64,000 nucleotides of DNA from Streptomyces sp. WZ-12 (lineage in GTDB: Bacteria; Actinomycetota; Actinomycetes; Streptomycetales; Streptomycetaceae): contig NZ_CP118574.1 in NCBI RefSeq assembly GCF_028898845.1, positions 3,720,001 through 3,784,000 on the forward strand. Direction: 5' to 3'. The translations under genes were made by a program, and so were the position numbers. This document shows positions 40,301 to 48,511 of this stretch, in pieces (the first letter of the stretch is position 1; every line of letters starts with the position of its first letter). The notes beneath the pieces were generated by a model that worked only from the letters and a program-made list of their open reading frames with translations, searched no databases and was not told where the DNA came from.

Positions 40301-40575
40301 GGGTGCTGCCCGGCGGGCGGTTGGGCTTCTTCCATCCGGACGCGCTGACGTTCGGGGAGCCGGTCCGGCTGAGCCGGCTGGTGGCGGTGGCCGCGGCGGT
40401 GCCGGGCGTACGGAGCGTGGTGGTGGACCGGCTGCGCCGGATGTTCCACGAGGACCGCGGGGAACGGGAGGCGGGGGTGTTGCGGCTGGGGCCGCTGGAG
40501 ATCGCCCGCTGTGACAACGACCCGGACCGGCCCGAGAACGGCCGGCTGGTCATCGAGCTCGGGGGTGGGCGATGA
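37306..40575 (+). CDS. Large CIS baseplate assembly protein (Pvc11-like)
   Basis: About 1,089 residues belong to the 'putative baseplate assembly' family that forms the wedge (gp6/J-like). The N-terminal beta region (VEVSEDGRTLTVTFLGKAPH) is followed at about 170 by the signature VIDYTARDYATLRQVVLDRL and ADLGTTLVELLAYTADQISY, QQDAVATEAYLDTARSR. A central helical insertion (about 490-740) is specific to this protein. The C-terminus has RFGDGRYGARPTPGARLAVH, YRIGGGPAGNVGAG and a final gpJ-like part (RLRAVTAEDYAALAADLPGV). An ATG at 37306 or the GTG at 37303 may start it. Confidence 0.9.
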   Translation: MSGAARAAGVSRRERIRQERRNGVDEVEVSEDGRTLTVTFLGKAPHGLRPENVRIDGGRRITGIEALEITVEREEDPELDDRLVVTLDRVGDFSPYRLSVVETDPYGRPGGAPFPGFDQRYFSAEFSFRPNCPTPFDCADGDGGADGHGVPGPGGPPDALRSPAPVSSPTPVIDYTARDYATLRQVVLDRLRLTTPEWVERNPADLGTTLVELLAYTADQISYQQDAVATEAYLDTARSRVSVRRHVRLIDYPMHDGCTARAFVALEAVAPLTLPPGSFRFAAVDYRTYGPRDRPELGTVLDDRELAVLAERGSLEVFEPVVRDAPLTLLPQHNTVRLWTWGGEVCGLPKGATRATLTDDWVDEDGGRRQLALAPGDLLLFEEVKGPRTGTPGDQDPTHRQVVRLRSVTPAVDHLLGRPVLEVTWGPEDALTFPLRLSTLGGRDCAPVEDVSVARGNVLLVDHGRTLDGDGDGDGDGYEGGGRLPEVAPETVTVPPVPAVLPSCGPPAFGCWDGGHGGNEVARLLGDLIDRAEDGRELTPDDVRRLFTAVGEEAAERAGIGLASAGLRAEKVTPGTAYAQAAALRTLLAQSVYPGIAPRFRPVLGRAPVVQAVPFPQPRHIAAGQAEHLAAVPERVRARLVELWRSARDRDGLDEAEVAELAVLFGLRLLAELELVRHPVRALRELLHRSPHLLDGKLRRLAVLTARARAGTVLDARTAWEIAHTWGAGYADGLDPEEPVLHGPAAAVHQDPREALPAIRLREISPGGEERGPQWLPRRDLLRSGPRDRHLVGELGDDGRLALRFGDGRYGARPTPGARLAVHYRIGGGPAGNVGAGAIGHLVLRRDPEESDAAEPLPVVGVRNPLPAVGGTGPEPLEQVRQLAPLDLKRTRLRAVTAEDYAALAADLPGVQRAAAQIRWTGALQEARVAIDAYGTQEPTPALLDGIGYALEGYRRIGHDLVVQPARWAPLDVALTVCAEPGHQHGQILAELYRVLGGRVLPGGRLGFFHPDALTFGEPVRLSRLVAVAAAVPGVRSVVVDRLRRMFHEDRGEREAGVLRLGPLEIARCDNDPDRPENGRLVIELGGGR

Positions 40576-43500
40576 CGGAGCACGAGACGGCGGGCACCGG
40601 CTGCCGGTGCGGGTGTGACGGCGGCGGGCACGACGAGCGGCGGGCCGATCCCGCGCTCTACAACCCGCCGGGCCGCACCGCCCTCAACTACCGGGTGGGG
40701 GAGCACGGTTCGTTCCTGTCCGCGATGCTGGACCGGCTGGCGTCGCCGGCGTATCCGGCGCTGCGCGGGCTGACCGTCCGCACCCCCGACGACCCGTCCA
40801 TCGGGCTGCTTCACGCCTGGGCGGTCCTCGGCGACCTGCTGACGTTCCACAGCGAGCGGATCGCCGACGAGGGGTATCTGCGGACCGCCAACGAGCACCG
40901 TTCGCTGGCGCTGCTGGGCCGGCTGGTGGGGCACCGGCCGCGGCCCGGGGTCGCCGCCGACACCCACCTCGCCTACACCCTGGACCGCGACCCGCGGGCC
41001 GGGGACCTGCCGGTGGTCGTCCCGCGGGGGGCGCGCAGTCACAGCGTGCCGGCGGGGCCCGACGAGGAGTCGCAGACCTTCGAGACCGACGAGGACCTGA
41101 CGGCGCGCTGGGCGTGGAACGAGCTGGCGGTGCGGCAGCGGCGGCCCGCGCTGCTGACCGCCGAAGACCTTTCGTCCCGGCCGGAGTTGCTGGTCGCCGG
41201 GACCGCCACCGGGCTGACCGTCGGGGACCGGCTGCTGTTCGACTTCGGGGCGCGGCGGGTGCTGCTGCCGGCGGCGTCGGTGCGGCCGGACCGCACCGAG
41301 GACGTGACCTTGGTGGGGCTGCCGAAGGCCGCGCCGGCGTCGCTGCCGGAGCTGATCACCGAGCTGCGGGCCTGGATCACCGAACCTCCCCCGGCAACGG
41401 ACCCGGACGACCCGGACTATCCGCCGCCGGCCACGCCGCAGGCACCCAACCCGCGCCCGGTCAGCCGCTTCGTCGCCGACTTCGACGCGCAGGTGTTGGC
41501 GCCGCTGCGGAAGGACCTGGACGCGATCGCCACCCCGGAGGCGCTCGCCGCGCGGCTGGCCGGGCCGCACGAGCGGCTGGCGGAGGCGCAGGCGGTGGCG
41601 GCCGGGTATCCGGAGGTCGTCGCGTGGTTCGAGGAGCTCCAGGCGGTCGTGGGTGAACTGGCGCGACGGGCCGACCAGTTGGGCGGCGAGCCGCCGGAGG
41701 TGCCGGGGGACGGGGGCGGCGAGCGGGACCCCGCCGACCGGCACTCGACCTCCGCTCCCCCGGTGCCGCCGGCCCTGGCCGCCCTGGCCTCCGTGTTGCC
41801 GGCGCTGCGCACCCGGGTGGTGCGCCCGCCGTCCACGGCCGGGGAGGTCGCCGCGGACCCCGGGCGGGCCTTCGGCGCCGGCGCGGACCTGGGGGCGCGG
41901 CTGCTCTCCGCACTGGACCCGCGGGTCGCCGACGGCCTCTACCCGGCGTGGCGACGGGCCGCGACACCGCGGGCGGCCGGCGCCGGCAAGCCCGCTGACC
42001 AGCCGCTGCTGCGCGCCCTGATGGCGATGCGGGTCACCGCCGCCCCGTTCGGTGCGACGGCCCCGCTCAAGCCCGTACAGGACGACCGGGGCCGGGTCAT
42101 CAGGACCGCGGACTGGCCGCTCACCGGGGCGGCGCTGACCACGGTGCGGGTGGTCTTCGACACCGCAGGGAAGACCCCGGTGCGGGCCGAGTTCCAGTAC
42201 GTCGAGACGGGGAATTCGGTGCAGCGGGCGGAGAACCTGCCGGCCGACACCAGCTTCGAACTGGGCCGGGGCCGCATCGAGTTGTCCACCCGCACCGGCC
42301 CCGAGCACGAGCTGAGCTGGCTGGGCCGGCACGCGGCGGGCGCCCCCGAGGCAGGGGTGACCGCCCGACTGCTGCCCGGGCTGCCGGAGCGCACGCTGTT
42401 CGTCTCCCGCCCGGCGGAGGACGGCAGGGTCCACGTCTCGGTGGACAACGGGACGGCCGAGTCCTGGCAGTTGGCGCCCGGCGAGCACCGGCAGGTCACC
42501 GACGGCACGTACGAGGTGCGGGTGCGGGTGGCGGCCGGCGGGGAGCCGCCGGGCGTGGAGATCGCGCTCGCGACGGTCCCGAAGCCGGCCGACCGGCGCG
42601 CGCTGGCGCTGGACGCGGTCTACGACGGGATCACCGTGGGCAGTTGGGTCGCCATCGAACGGCCCCGCAAGGGCGCGGACGGCCCGGACGGGATCCCCGG
42701 CGACAAGAAGCTGGCGTTCGTCACCACCCGGGTCACCGCCGTCCGCACCGCGGTGCACGCCCAGTACGGGATCACCGGCCGGGGCACCCTGCTGACGCTG
42801 GCCGACCCGTGGCTGGACGAGCACGATGTGACGCTGGACGCGATCCGGGACACCACCGTGCACGCCGCGGGTGCGGAGCTGACCCAGGCGGACGAGCCGG
42901 TGGGCGAGGACGTGCACGGCGACCGGCTCGAACTGGCCACGCTCTACGAGGGGTTGCGGCCGGGTCGCCGGCTCGTCGTCTCGGGCGAGCGGACCGACAT
43001 CCCGGGCGTCACCGGGATGCGGGGCACCGAACTGGCGGTGATCGCGGAGGTGGCGCAGACCGTGGACCCGGAGCTGCCCGGCGACCGGGTGCACACCGCG
43101 CTCACCCTGGCCCGGAACCTGGCGCACCGCTACCGGCGGGAGTCGGTGCGGGTGCGGGGCAATGTGGTCCCGGCCTCGCACGGCGAGAGCCGCGACGAGG
43201 CGATCGGCAGCGGGGACGCGGCGCGCGCCCACCAGACCTTCGCGCTGTGGCAGTCCCCGTTGACCTGGCGGCCGGCCGACAACCCCCTTGGCGCCGTACC
43301 GGAGTTGGAGATCCGGGTGGACGGGCTGCGCTGGCACCCGGTGGACAGCCTGGCCGGGCGCGGCCCCCATGAGCGGGTGTACGTCACCGGCACCACGGGC
43401 GGGGACGGCTCCCGTTCCAGCGCCGAGGGCGCGGGCGGGCGGACGACGGTGACGTTCGGGGACGGGGTGCACGGCGCCCGGCTGCCGAGCGGCCACGACA

Positions 43501-44456
43501 ACGTCCGGGCCCGTTACCGCTTCGGCACCGGCCGGGCCGCCAACGTCGCGGCGGACCGGATCACCCAGGCCGTCACCCGCCCGCTGGGCGTCACCGGCGT
43601 CACCAACCCGCAGCCGGCCACCGGCGGCGCCGACGCGGACGGCCCGGCGCTGACCCGGCGCACCATCCCGCTGGCGGTCTCCGCCCTGGACCGGCTGGTG
43701 TCGCTGGTGGACTACGAGGACTTCGCGCGCTCCCGGGCGGGCATCGGACGGGCCGCGGCCCGCGAGGTGTTCGACGGGCGGCGGCAGGTGCTGCAGGTGA
43801 CGGTGGCCGGCGTGGACGACGTCCCCCTCGCGCCGGACGCGGAGGTGCTGCACGCGCTGCGGGCGTCGCTGGCGGAGTACGGCGACGGCCGGCTGCCGGT
43901 GCGGGTGGACGTCCGGGAGCCGGTGCTGCTGCTGTGCGCGGCGCGGGTCAAGGTGTTGCCGGACCACTCCTGGCCGCTGGTCGAACCCCGGGTGCGGCGG
44001 GCGCTGTGGGCGCGGCTCGGTTACGACGGCCGGGAGCTGGGGCAGCCGGCCCGGCTGTCGGAGGTGCTGGCCGCGGCCCAGTCGGTGCCCGGGGTGGACT
44101 ATGTGGACGTGGACGCCTTCACCGGCGTCCCGGCGTCCGTCACCACGGACGAACTGGCCGCGCTGGCCGGCGCGTTGTCGGGACCGCCGCGGGAGTCGGT
44201 GCCGGCCCGGCCCGCCCGCTTCGACGAGCGGATCCACGAGGTGACGGCGGACGGCGGGGAGACACTGACCGCCGTCGCCGCCCGGTACGGCATCCCGCTG
44301 GCGGAGCTGCTCCGCCTCAACCCCGACCTCACCGACACCCGCCCGCTGCCCAAGGGCCGCGCGCTCTGCGTCTTCCGCGGCGTCCGGCCGGCCCAACTCG
44401 CGCTGTTCGACCCGCGGGTCGCGGACACGCTGATCCTGACCGAGGAGACCCGATGA
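40572..44456 (+). CDS. Second large CIS baseplate assembly protein with C-terminal LysM-like segment
   Basis: The 1,294 residues form a second member of the same family as the preceding gene. The N-terminus is cysteine-rich (CRCGCDGG) before NPPGRTALNYRVGEHGSFLS. The signature region reads DPSIGLLHAWAVLGDLLTFH, SERIADEGYLRTANEHRSL. Proline-rich spacers and a helical insertion (about 260-450) follow. The C-terminus has TVTFGDGVHGARLPSGHDN, RFGTGRAANVAADRITQAV and a gpJ-like end. A LysM-like tail (LTAVAARYGIPLAELLRLNP) sits at about 1,235-1,270. Starts and stops overlap both neighbours (ATGA). The pair probably forms different wedge subunits. Confidence 0.9.
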   Translation: MTEHETAGTGCRCGCDGGGHDERRADPALYNPPGRTALNYRVGEHGSFLSAMLDRLASPAYPALRGLTVRTPDDPSIGLLHAWAVLGDLLTFHSERIADEGYLRTANEHRSLALLGRLVGHRPRPGVAADTHLAYTLDRDPRAGDLPVVVPRGARSHSVPAGPDEESQTFETDEDLTARWAWNELAVRQRRPALLTAEDLSSRPELLVAGTATGLTVGDRLLFDFGARRVLLPAASVRPDRTEDVTLVGLPKAAPASLPELITELRAWITEPPPATDPDDPDYPPPATPQAPNPRPVSRFVADFDAQVLAPLRKDLDAIATPEALAARLAGPHERLAEAQAVAAGYPEVVAWFEELQAVVGELARRADQLGGEPPEVPGDGGGERDPADRHSTSAPPVPPALAALASVLPALRTRVVRPPSTAGEVAADPGRAFGAGADLGARLLSALDPRVADGLYPAWRRAATPRAAGAGKPADQPLLRALMAMRVTAAPFGATAPLKPVQDDRGRVIRTADWPLTGAALTTVRVVFDTAGKTPVRAEFQYVETGNSVQRAENLPADTSFELGRGRIELSTRTGPEHELSWLGRHAAGAPEAGVTARLLPGLPERTLFVSRPAEDGRVHVSVDNGTAESWQLAPGEHRQVTDGTYEVRVRVAAGGEPPGVEIALATVPKPADRRALALDAVYDGITVGSWVAIERPRKGADGPDGIPGDKKLAFVTTRVTAVRTAVHAQYGITGRGTLLTLADPWLDEHDVTLDAIRDTTVHAAGAELTQADEPVGEDVHGDRLELATLYEGLRPGRRLVVSGERTDIPGVTGMRGTELAVIAEVAQTVDPELPGDRVHTALTLARNLAHRYRRESVRVRGNVVPASHGESRDEAIGSGDAARAHQTFALWQSPLTWRPADNPLGAVPELEIRVDGLRWHPVDSLAGRGPHERVYVTGTTGGDGSRSSAEGAGGRTTVTFGDGVHGARLPSGHDNVRARYRFGTGRAANVAADRITQAVTRPLGVTGVTNPQPATGGADADGPALTRRTIPLAVSALDRLVSLVDYEDFARSRAGIGRAAAREVFDGRRQVLQVTVAGVDDVPLAPDAEVLHALRASLAEYGDGRLPVRVDVREPVLLLCAARVKVLPDHSWPLVEPRVRRALWARLGYDGRELGQPARLSEVLAAAQSVPGVDYVDVDAFTGVPASVTTDELAALAGALSGPPRESVPARPARFDERIHEVTADGGETLTAVAARYGIPLAELLRLNPDLTDTRPLPKGRALCVFRGVRPAQLALFDPRVADTLILTEETR

Positions 44457-46660
44457 CCACCAACAGGGAGCCGGACGGGCTCGCGGAGCTGCTCCCGCAG
44501 TGGCACCGGCTGCGCGACGCCGAGCAGGGCGAGCCGCTGCGGGCCCTGCTGGCGGTGATCGCCGAGCAGGTGGACCGGGTCCGGGACGGGGTGGCCCAGC
44601 AGTACGACGACTGGTTCGTGGAGACCGCGGCGGAGTGGGTGCTGCCCTACCTCGGCGATCTGGTGGGCTACCGCCCGCTGCCCGGGTACGAGCGGGTGCT
44701 GGCCACCGGGCTGCGGGACGGCGGGCTGCCGGACTCCTCGCGGCGGCGGCTGGCGCAGGCGCTGGCGCCGCGCCGGGACGTCGCCGCCACGGTCGGCAAC
44801 CGGCGGCGCAAGGGCACCCTGGCGCTGCTGGAGGAGCTGTCCGAGGGGGTGGCGGGCTGGCCGGCGCGGGCGGTTGAGTTCTCCCGGCTGGTCGCGCACC
44901 AGCAGCCGGTGCGGCTCTACGGCTCGACCACCGAGGAGGCCGACGCGCGGCGGCGCGGACGGGGCCGGCTGGTGGACGTCCGGGACGGCGCGGCGCTCGA
45001 CCTGGCCGGCGGCCCGTTCGGCACCGTCCCGCGCACCGTGGACGTCCGCCGCGCCAACTCCGCGCGCACGCAGGGCGGTTACTCCCCGGCCGGGGTCGGT
45101 CTGTTCGTCTGGCGGCTGAAGCCGTACGCGGTGACGAGGGCGCCGGCGTACTGCATCGACCGGGCCCGCAACCTCTACACCTTCGCCATCCTGGGCAACG
45201 ACACCCCCCTGGTGACCCGCCCGGAGCCGGAGCCGTCGGCGACCCACCTCGCCGCGCTCGACAACGTCCCGGCGCTGATCACCCGCCGGCAACTGCACGA
45301 CCGGCTCGCCGACTACTACGGCCCCGGCAAGAGCTTCGTGCTCCGGACGGACGACGCGGACCACCCGGTCCCGCTCGCCGACATCGTCGTCGCCGACCTG
45401 AGCGCCTGGCGCTACCGGCCCCGGCGCGGGCAGGTCGCCGTCGACCCGGAGCTGGGGCGGATCGCGTTCGGGGCCCGCTCGGCGCCGCGGCAGGGCGTCT
45501 GGGTGGACTACCACTACGGGTTCGGCGACGACCTCGGCGGCGGGGAGTACGTCCGCGAGCGCGCCGAGCTGGGGGCGACGGGCGACCACGGGCGGGTCAC
45601 CCCGCCGGACGCGGCCGTCTACCGGGTCGGCCCCGACGCCCCGTTCCGGCGGATCATGGACGCCTACGCCGCCTGGCGGCACGACCGGCGCACCGGCCGG
45701 GGCGGCCCCGACGGGATCATCGAGATCGTCCACAGCGGCGCCTACCAGGAGCAGTTGGACTTCGACCTGGAGCCGGGCGACCGGCTCCAGCTGCGCGCCG
45801 CGGAGGGCACCCGCCCGGTGATCCGGCTGCTGGACTGGTACAGCAACCGGCCGGACGCCCTCAACATCCGCGCCGTGGAGGCGGAGTGCGCGCCCGGCGA
45901 GCGGCCGCGGATGGAGCTGGACGGGCTGCTGGTCACCGGCCGCGGCCTGAACGTCACGGGTCCGCTGGGGTCGTTGGTGCTGCGGCACTGCACGCTGGTG
46001 CCCGGCTGGTCGCTGGAGCCGGAGTGCCACCCCGCCTCCCCGGAGGAGCCGAGCCTGGTCCTGGACCGCACCACGGCCTGCGTGGAGATCGACCGGACCG
46101 TCCTCGGCACCATCGAGGTGCTCGGCGACGAGGTCGGCACCGACCCGCTCCCGATCCATCTGCGCGACAGCATCCTGGACGCCACCGGCACCGACCGCGC
46201 GGCGCTGTCCGCCCCGGACTGCCGCCACGCGCACGCGGAGCTGTCCGCGCACCGGACCACGGTCCTGGGCGAGGTCCACGTCCACGCGGTGCGGATCGCC
46301 GAGAACAGCCTCTTCACCGGCCTGGTGCACGCGGCCCGGCGCCAGGTGGGCTGCGTCCGCTTCAGCTACCTCCCGCCGGGCTCGCGGACCCCGCGCCGCT
46401 ACCGCTGCCAGCCGGACCTGGTCGGCCCCGCGGAGGCCGCCCGGGTCCGCCCGCTGCTGCGCAGCGAGCGCTACGGCACGCCGTGGTACGGGCAGTTGGC
46501 GGCCGGCTGCGCCGAGGAGATCCGCCGCGGCGCGGAGGACGGCGCGGAGCTCGGCGCGTACCACGACCTCTACCTCCCGCAGCGCGCGGACAGCCTGCGG
46601 GCCCGGCTCGCGGAGTACACCCCGGCCGGCACCGACGCGGGGATCGTGTTCGTCACATGA
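44453..46660 (+). CDS. CIS tail/baseplate protein with beta-helix region (gpI-like N-terminus)
   Basis: The start ATG overlaps the previous stop (ATGA); 735 residues. The N-terminus LAELLPQWHRLRDAEQGEPL, RALLAVIAEQVDRVRDGVAQ, QYDDWFVETAAEWVLPYLGD resembles the phage tail protein I type, in which a helical N-terminus contacts the baseplate. From about 400 onward the sequence has short hydrophobic strands punctuated by turns (LEPGDRLQLRAAEG, MELDGLLVTGRGLNVTGPLG, LVLRHCTLVPGWSLEPEC, VHVHAVRIAENSLFTGLVH), typical of a right-handed parallel beta-helix. Such proteins are part of the outer baseplate in many actinobacterial CIS loci; a receptor-binding role is possible but unproven. Confidence 0.8.
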   Translation: MTTNREPDGLAELLPQWHRLRDAEQGEPLRALLAVIAEQVDRVRDGVAQQYDDWFVETAAEWVLPYLGDLVGYRPLPGYERVLATGLRDGGLPDSSRRRLAQALAPRRDVAATVGNRRRKGTLALLEELSEGVAGWPARAVEFSRLVAHQQPVRLYGSTTEEADARRRGRGRLVDVRDGAALDLAGGPFGTVPRTVDVRRANSARTQGGYSPAGVGLFVWRLKPYAVTRAPAYCIDRARNLYTFAILGNDTPLVTRPEPEPSATHLAALDNVPALITRRQLHDRLADYYGPGKSFVLRTDDADHPVPLADIVVADLSAWRYRPRRGQVAVDPELGRIAFGARSAPRQGVWVDYHYGFGDDLGGGEYVRERAELGATGDHGRVTPPDAAVYRVGPDAPFRRIMDAYAAWRHDRRTGRGGPDGIIEIVHSGAYQEQLDFDLEPGDRLQLRAAEGTRPVIRLLDWYSNRPDALNIRAVEAECAPGERPRMELDGLLVTGRGLNVTGPLGSLVLRHCTLVPGWSLEPECHPASPEEPSLVLDRTTACVEIDRTVLGTIEVLGDEVGTDPLPIHLRDSILDATGTDRAALSAPDCRHAHAELSAHRTTVLGEVHVHAVRIAENSLFTGLVHAARRQVGCVRFSYLPPGSRTPRRYRCQPDLVGPAEAARVRPLLRSERYGTPWYGQLAAGCAEEIRRGAEDGAELGAYHDLYLPQRADSLRARLAEYTPAGTDAGIVFVT

Positions 46661-46768
46661 ACCCCCGTCCACTGCGCGCACCGGCCGAACTCCGGCCCGC
46701 CGCCCGCGGCTTGACCGCCGCCGCCCACCATCGACCGTCCGAGCTTCCGTCCGAGGGGGACCCCTTCC

Positions 46769-48511
46769 ATGCACGCTGACCTCTCCCGCATCACCTACCG
46801 GCCGGAGCGCCACTACTCCGCGGTGGTGGCGCAGCAGGGCCGGGTCCAGTTGGACGCCGACGCCAACGAGCAGACCGCGCTCCAGCTCTTCCAGGCCCGC
46901 ACCCTGGCCACCGACCTGATCGGCCCGCACGGCGGCCCGCACGGCGCCACCGGCTTCAAGGTCGATCTCCGGGGCGGCCCGCACGAGTTGGACGACCTGG
47001 TCATCGGCGGCGGCCGCTACTACGTGGACGGCATCCTCTGCGACGCCACCCGCCCGCGGCCCGGCACCCCGGTGCCGGCCACCGCCCACCAGGAGGGCGC
47101 GCCCGACCCGGCGGACGCCCCGGCCGCCCCCGCCGCCGACGAGACCTGGACGTACTGGAACCAGCCCGACGGCTTCCGCGACCCCGAACGCCCCGGTGAC
47201 CGGCTGCCCTCCCACTTCCCCTACCTGGTCTACCTCAAGGTGTGGGAGCGGCTGGTCACCGCCGCCGAGGACCCGGCGCTGCGCGAGGTGGCGCTGGGCG
47301 CCGCGCTGCCGGACACCGCGGCCCGCACCAAGGTGGTGTGGCAGGTGCTGCCGCTGCCCGCGGCCGAGCTGGAGCTGGACGGCGACAACCCGCCGGCCGC
47401 CGACATCCGCACCGCCTTCGACCGCTGGGCACACAAGGCCGCCACCCCCGCCTGCCGGCTGGCGGCCCGCAGCGAACGCCCCGACCACGGCGACGACGAC
47501 CCCTGCCTGGTCGCCCCGGAAGCCCGCTACCGCGGCCCGGAGAACCAGCTCTACCGCATCGAGGTCCACGAGGGCGGCGCCGCCGAGGACGCCACCTTCA
47601 AGTGGTCCCGCGAGAACGGCTCCCCCACCTTCCAGGTCGACGAACTGGACGGCACCTGGGTGGAGTTGGCGTCCTTGGGCGGCGACGACAAGCTCTCCCT
47701 CCACGTGGGCGACTGGGTCGAGTTCGTCGACACCGCCTACAGCAGCCGGGGCGAGGCGGCGCCGCTGCTGCGGGTGGAGGAGGTCGACCTGCCCGGCCGT
47801 CGGGTGCGGCTCTCCGACGAGCCGGCGCCGGGCGTCGGCCGACGGCCCGAGCTCCATCCGTTCCTGCGCCGCTGGGACCACCAGGAGCCCGGCCGCGGGA
47901 CGTCCGGCCCTCGGGGGTCCAGCCGGCGGACGGTCCGCCACGGCGACCGGACCGGCCGGCTCCGGCACGGCGCGCTGCCGGTCGAGGAGGGCGGCTGGCT
48001 GCCGCTGGAGGACGGCCTGGAGGTGTACTTCGAGTCCGGCGGCGCCTACCGCACGGGCGACTTCTGGCTGGTCCCGGCCCGCACCGCCACCGGCGGCGTC
48101 GAATGGCCCACCGACCCGGCGCGCCGCCCGCTGCTCCAGCACCCCGCCGGCATCGCCGTCCACTACGCGCCGCTGGCCTGGGTGCACGGCGAACAGGCCG
48201 TGCCCGACCTGCGGTTGGCGTTCCGCCCGTTGGCCACCGACATCCCGGCGGCCGGCGACGCGGCACCGGCCACGACGGACGCACCCGCCTCCCCGGACAC
48301 CGGGGGCTACGAGGACTCCGGGGACCACGGGGACGACTTCGGCGGCAGCGGTGCTCCCGGCGCGGGTGACGGCGGGCGCGGCGGGGACGGCGGTCGCGGC
48401 CTGGGCACGCTGTCGACCGGCCCGGACGGCGGCTCCGGCCCCGCCCGCCCCCGCTCGCAGACCACCGCGGAGGCCGAGGCGCAGGTCGACGAGACGGGGG
48501 TGGTGGACTGA
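46769..48511 (+). CDS. CIS-associated DUF6519-type protein
   Basis: The 580 residues begin with the hallmark YRPERHYSAVVAQQGRVQLD followed by ADANEQTAL, as in DUF6519 proteins that occur in CIS loci of this type. Later segments include LVYLKVWERLVTAAEDPALR, YRIEVHEGG, FKWSRENGSPTFQVDELDGT and DWVEFVDTAYSSRGE. The last ~100 residues are disordered, acidic and Gly-rich (GGSGAPGAGDGGRGGDGG). The gene follows a 108-bp gap and ends by sharing one base with the amidase gene (TGATG). It probably forms a peripheral baseplate or spike-cage element; exact role unknown. Confidence 0.82.
   Translation: MHADLSRITYRPERHYSAVVAQQGRVQLDADANEQTALQLFQARTLATDLIGPHGGPHGATGFKVDLRGGPHELDDLVIGGGRYYVDGILCDATRPRPGTPVPATAHQEGAPDPADAPAAPAADETWTYWNQPDGFRDPERPGDRLPSHFPYLVYLKVWERLVTAAEDPALREVALGAALPDTAARTKVVWQVLPLPAAELELDGDNPPAADIRTAFDRWAHKAATPACRLAARSERPDHGDDDPCLVAPEARYRGPENQLYRIEVHEGGAAEDATFKWSRENGSPTFQVDELDGTWVELASLGGDDKLSLHVGDWVEFVDTAYSSRGEAAPLLRVEEVDLPGRRVRLSDEPAPGVGRRPELHPFLRRWDHQEPGRGTSGPRGSSRRTVRHGDRTGRLRHGALPVEEGGWLPLEDGLEVYFESGGAYRTGDFWLVPARTATGGVEWPTDPARRPLLQHPAGIAVHYAPLAWVHGEQAVPDLRLAFRPLATDIPAAGDAAPATTDAPASPDTGGYEDSGDHGDDFGGSGAPGAGDGGRGGDGGRGLGTLSTGPDGGSGPARPRSQTTAEAEAQVDETGVVD

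Noticed and set aside
37000..48328. Long antisense open frames across the baseplate genes
   Set aside because: Shadows with Arg/Gln/His-rich composition, no ribosome sites and no recognisable domains.
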